42,068 nt of DNA from JBPYFK01 sp051984675 (GTDB lineage: Bacteria; Actinomycetota; Actinomycetes; Mycobacteriales; Pseudonocardiaceae), in assembly GCA_051984675.1 (NCBI GenBank), contig JBPYFK010000072.1, positions 1 to 42,068 on the forward strand, given 5' to 3'. A model generated the notes under the pieces. That model had not been told where the DNA came from. It worked only from the letters and a program-made list of their open reading frames with translations, and ran no database searches. The stretch's first letter is position 1, and the number at the start of each line of letters is the position of its first letter. The translations under genes and the position numbers were made by a program. Below, one piece after another: positions 41,730 through 42,068 of the stretch.

Positions 41730-42068
41730 GTGTATAGGCCGGATAGGGCCAATCACCTTAGTGCTCCCAGCACACCCTGGTTCCTGTTGACCGACACCAT
41801 CCGCATCGCTGGCGTCGACAAGACCGGCGCCGCTTTCCACCGCGCGCACGCCCGGTTCCGCAAGCGGGCAGTCACACCCGAGCAGGCCGCCAAGTCCATC
41901 TTGCGGGGCGTGCGACGTAACAGGTACTGGGTCTACACCAGCATCGACGTCCATGCGATCCACCTCCTGCAGCGCTACGCGGAGCCGCTTTACGTCCTCG
42001 CGATGCGGGTCATGAACGCCGCGGCGAACCGCGTATTGCCAGCCGTCGGCCAGTCCCGGCGCAGCGAC
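41730..42068 (+). pseudogene. Short-chain dehydrogenase C-terminal part, 5'-truncated, runs off the edge
   Basis: From about 41787 the frame reads LLTDTIRIAGVDKTGAAFHR, then VTPEQAAKSILRGVRRNRYW, VYTSIDVHAIHLLQRYAEPL and YVLAMRVMNAAANRVLP. This matches the C-terminal third of classical SDR oxidoreductases common in actinobacteria. No Rossmann GxxxGxG, catalytic Tyr-x3-Lys or Ser region lies upstream; the preceding ~19 codons (from GTG 41730) are unrelated. It is thus a gene remnant, unless the active part is encoded elsewhere. No stop is reached inside the window. Confidence 0.65.

Noticed and set aside
1..42068. CRISPR arrays, tRNA or rRNA genes, insertion sequences, prophage or plasmid functions
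   Set aside because: Looked for regular repeats, cloverleaf ends, transposase or integrase motifs; none was found.

Overview
This is a high-GC, gene-dense, chromosome-like window, most probably from an actinobacterium of the Pseudonocardiales/Mycobacteriales group. The signs are the very high GC with GTG and TTG starts, an F420-type LLM oxidoreductase, two DUF3556 membrane proteins, an Rv1733c-like protein, an MmpL-type RND protein, several TetR regulators and leaderless promoter signatures. No rRNA, tRNA, CRISPR array or transposase was seen. All family assignments come from reading translated sequence, not from a database search.

Layout. 1-3 kb: the end of an MscS-type channel, an MFS/MHS symporter and a small MscS-like membrane protein. 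3.2-4.8 kb: a secreted beta-propeller-like protein. 4.8-10.3 kb: a lipid or acyl-CoA block on both strands, with a PaaI thioesterase, an internally deleted crotonase and an acyl-CoA ligase on minus, and an amidase and a TesB-like thioesterase on plus. 10.3-12 kb: an unknown small protein and an LLM oxidoreductase. 12-17.7 kb (minus): two paralogous DUF3556 membrane proteins flanking a PYROXD2/phytoene-desaturase-like FAD enzyme and the remains of an acyl-CoA ligase, with a KstR-consensus operator overlapping a -10 box. 18.3-20.5 kb: a DUF1989 protein, an Rv1733c-like protein and a truncated LysR regulator. 20.6-25.5 kb: an AtuA-like protein, a CaiB/BaiF CoA-transferase, a TetR regulator and a sterol-desaturase-family oxidase. 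25.5-29.3 kb: TetR and MmpL-type exporter genes, divergent across a near-ideal operator.

29.5-36.1 kb: a two-headed Lrp/AsnC regulator divergent from a tight five-gene operon (M20 amidohydrolase, DUF3311, sodium/solute symporter, metal-dependent amidohydrolase, second M20). This looks like a self-contained uptake-and-hydrolysis module for an N-acylated amino acid or small peptide. 36.3-39.8 kb: an FAD monooxygenase with a SnoaL-like front domain, divergent from a GAF-domain regulator. 40-42 kb: an orphan glycine-betaine-type binding lipoprotein, a probable Nudix remnant and the C-terminal part of an SDR enzyme running off the right edge.

Overall the window reads as an accessory catabolic region for lipids, isoprenoids and acyl-amides with much local regulation. 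It also shows clear gene decay: a crotonase and a ligase with in-frame internal losses, a truncated LysR, and fragments at the right end. The least explained signals are the shared short peptide (V-C-x-W-L-R-E) encoded just upstream of, and in frame with, both the MFS gene and the acyl-CoA ligase gene, and the DUF3556/FAD-enzyme cluster with its KstR-like box.
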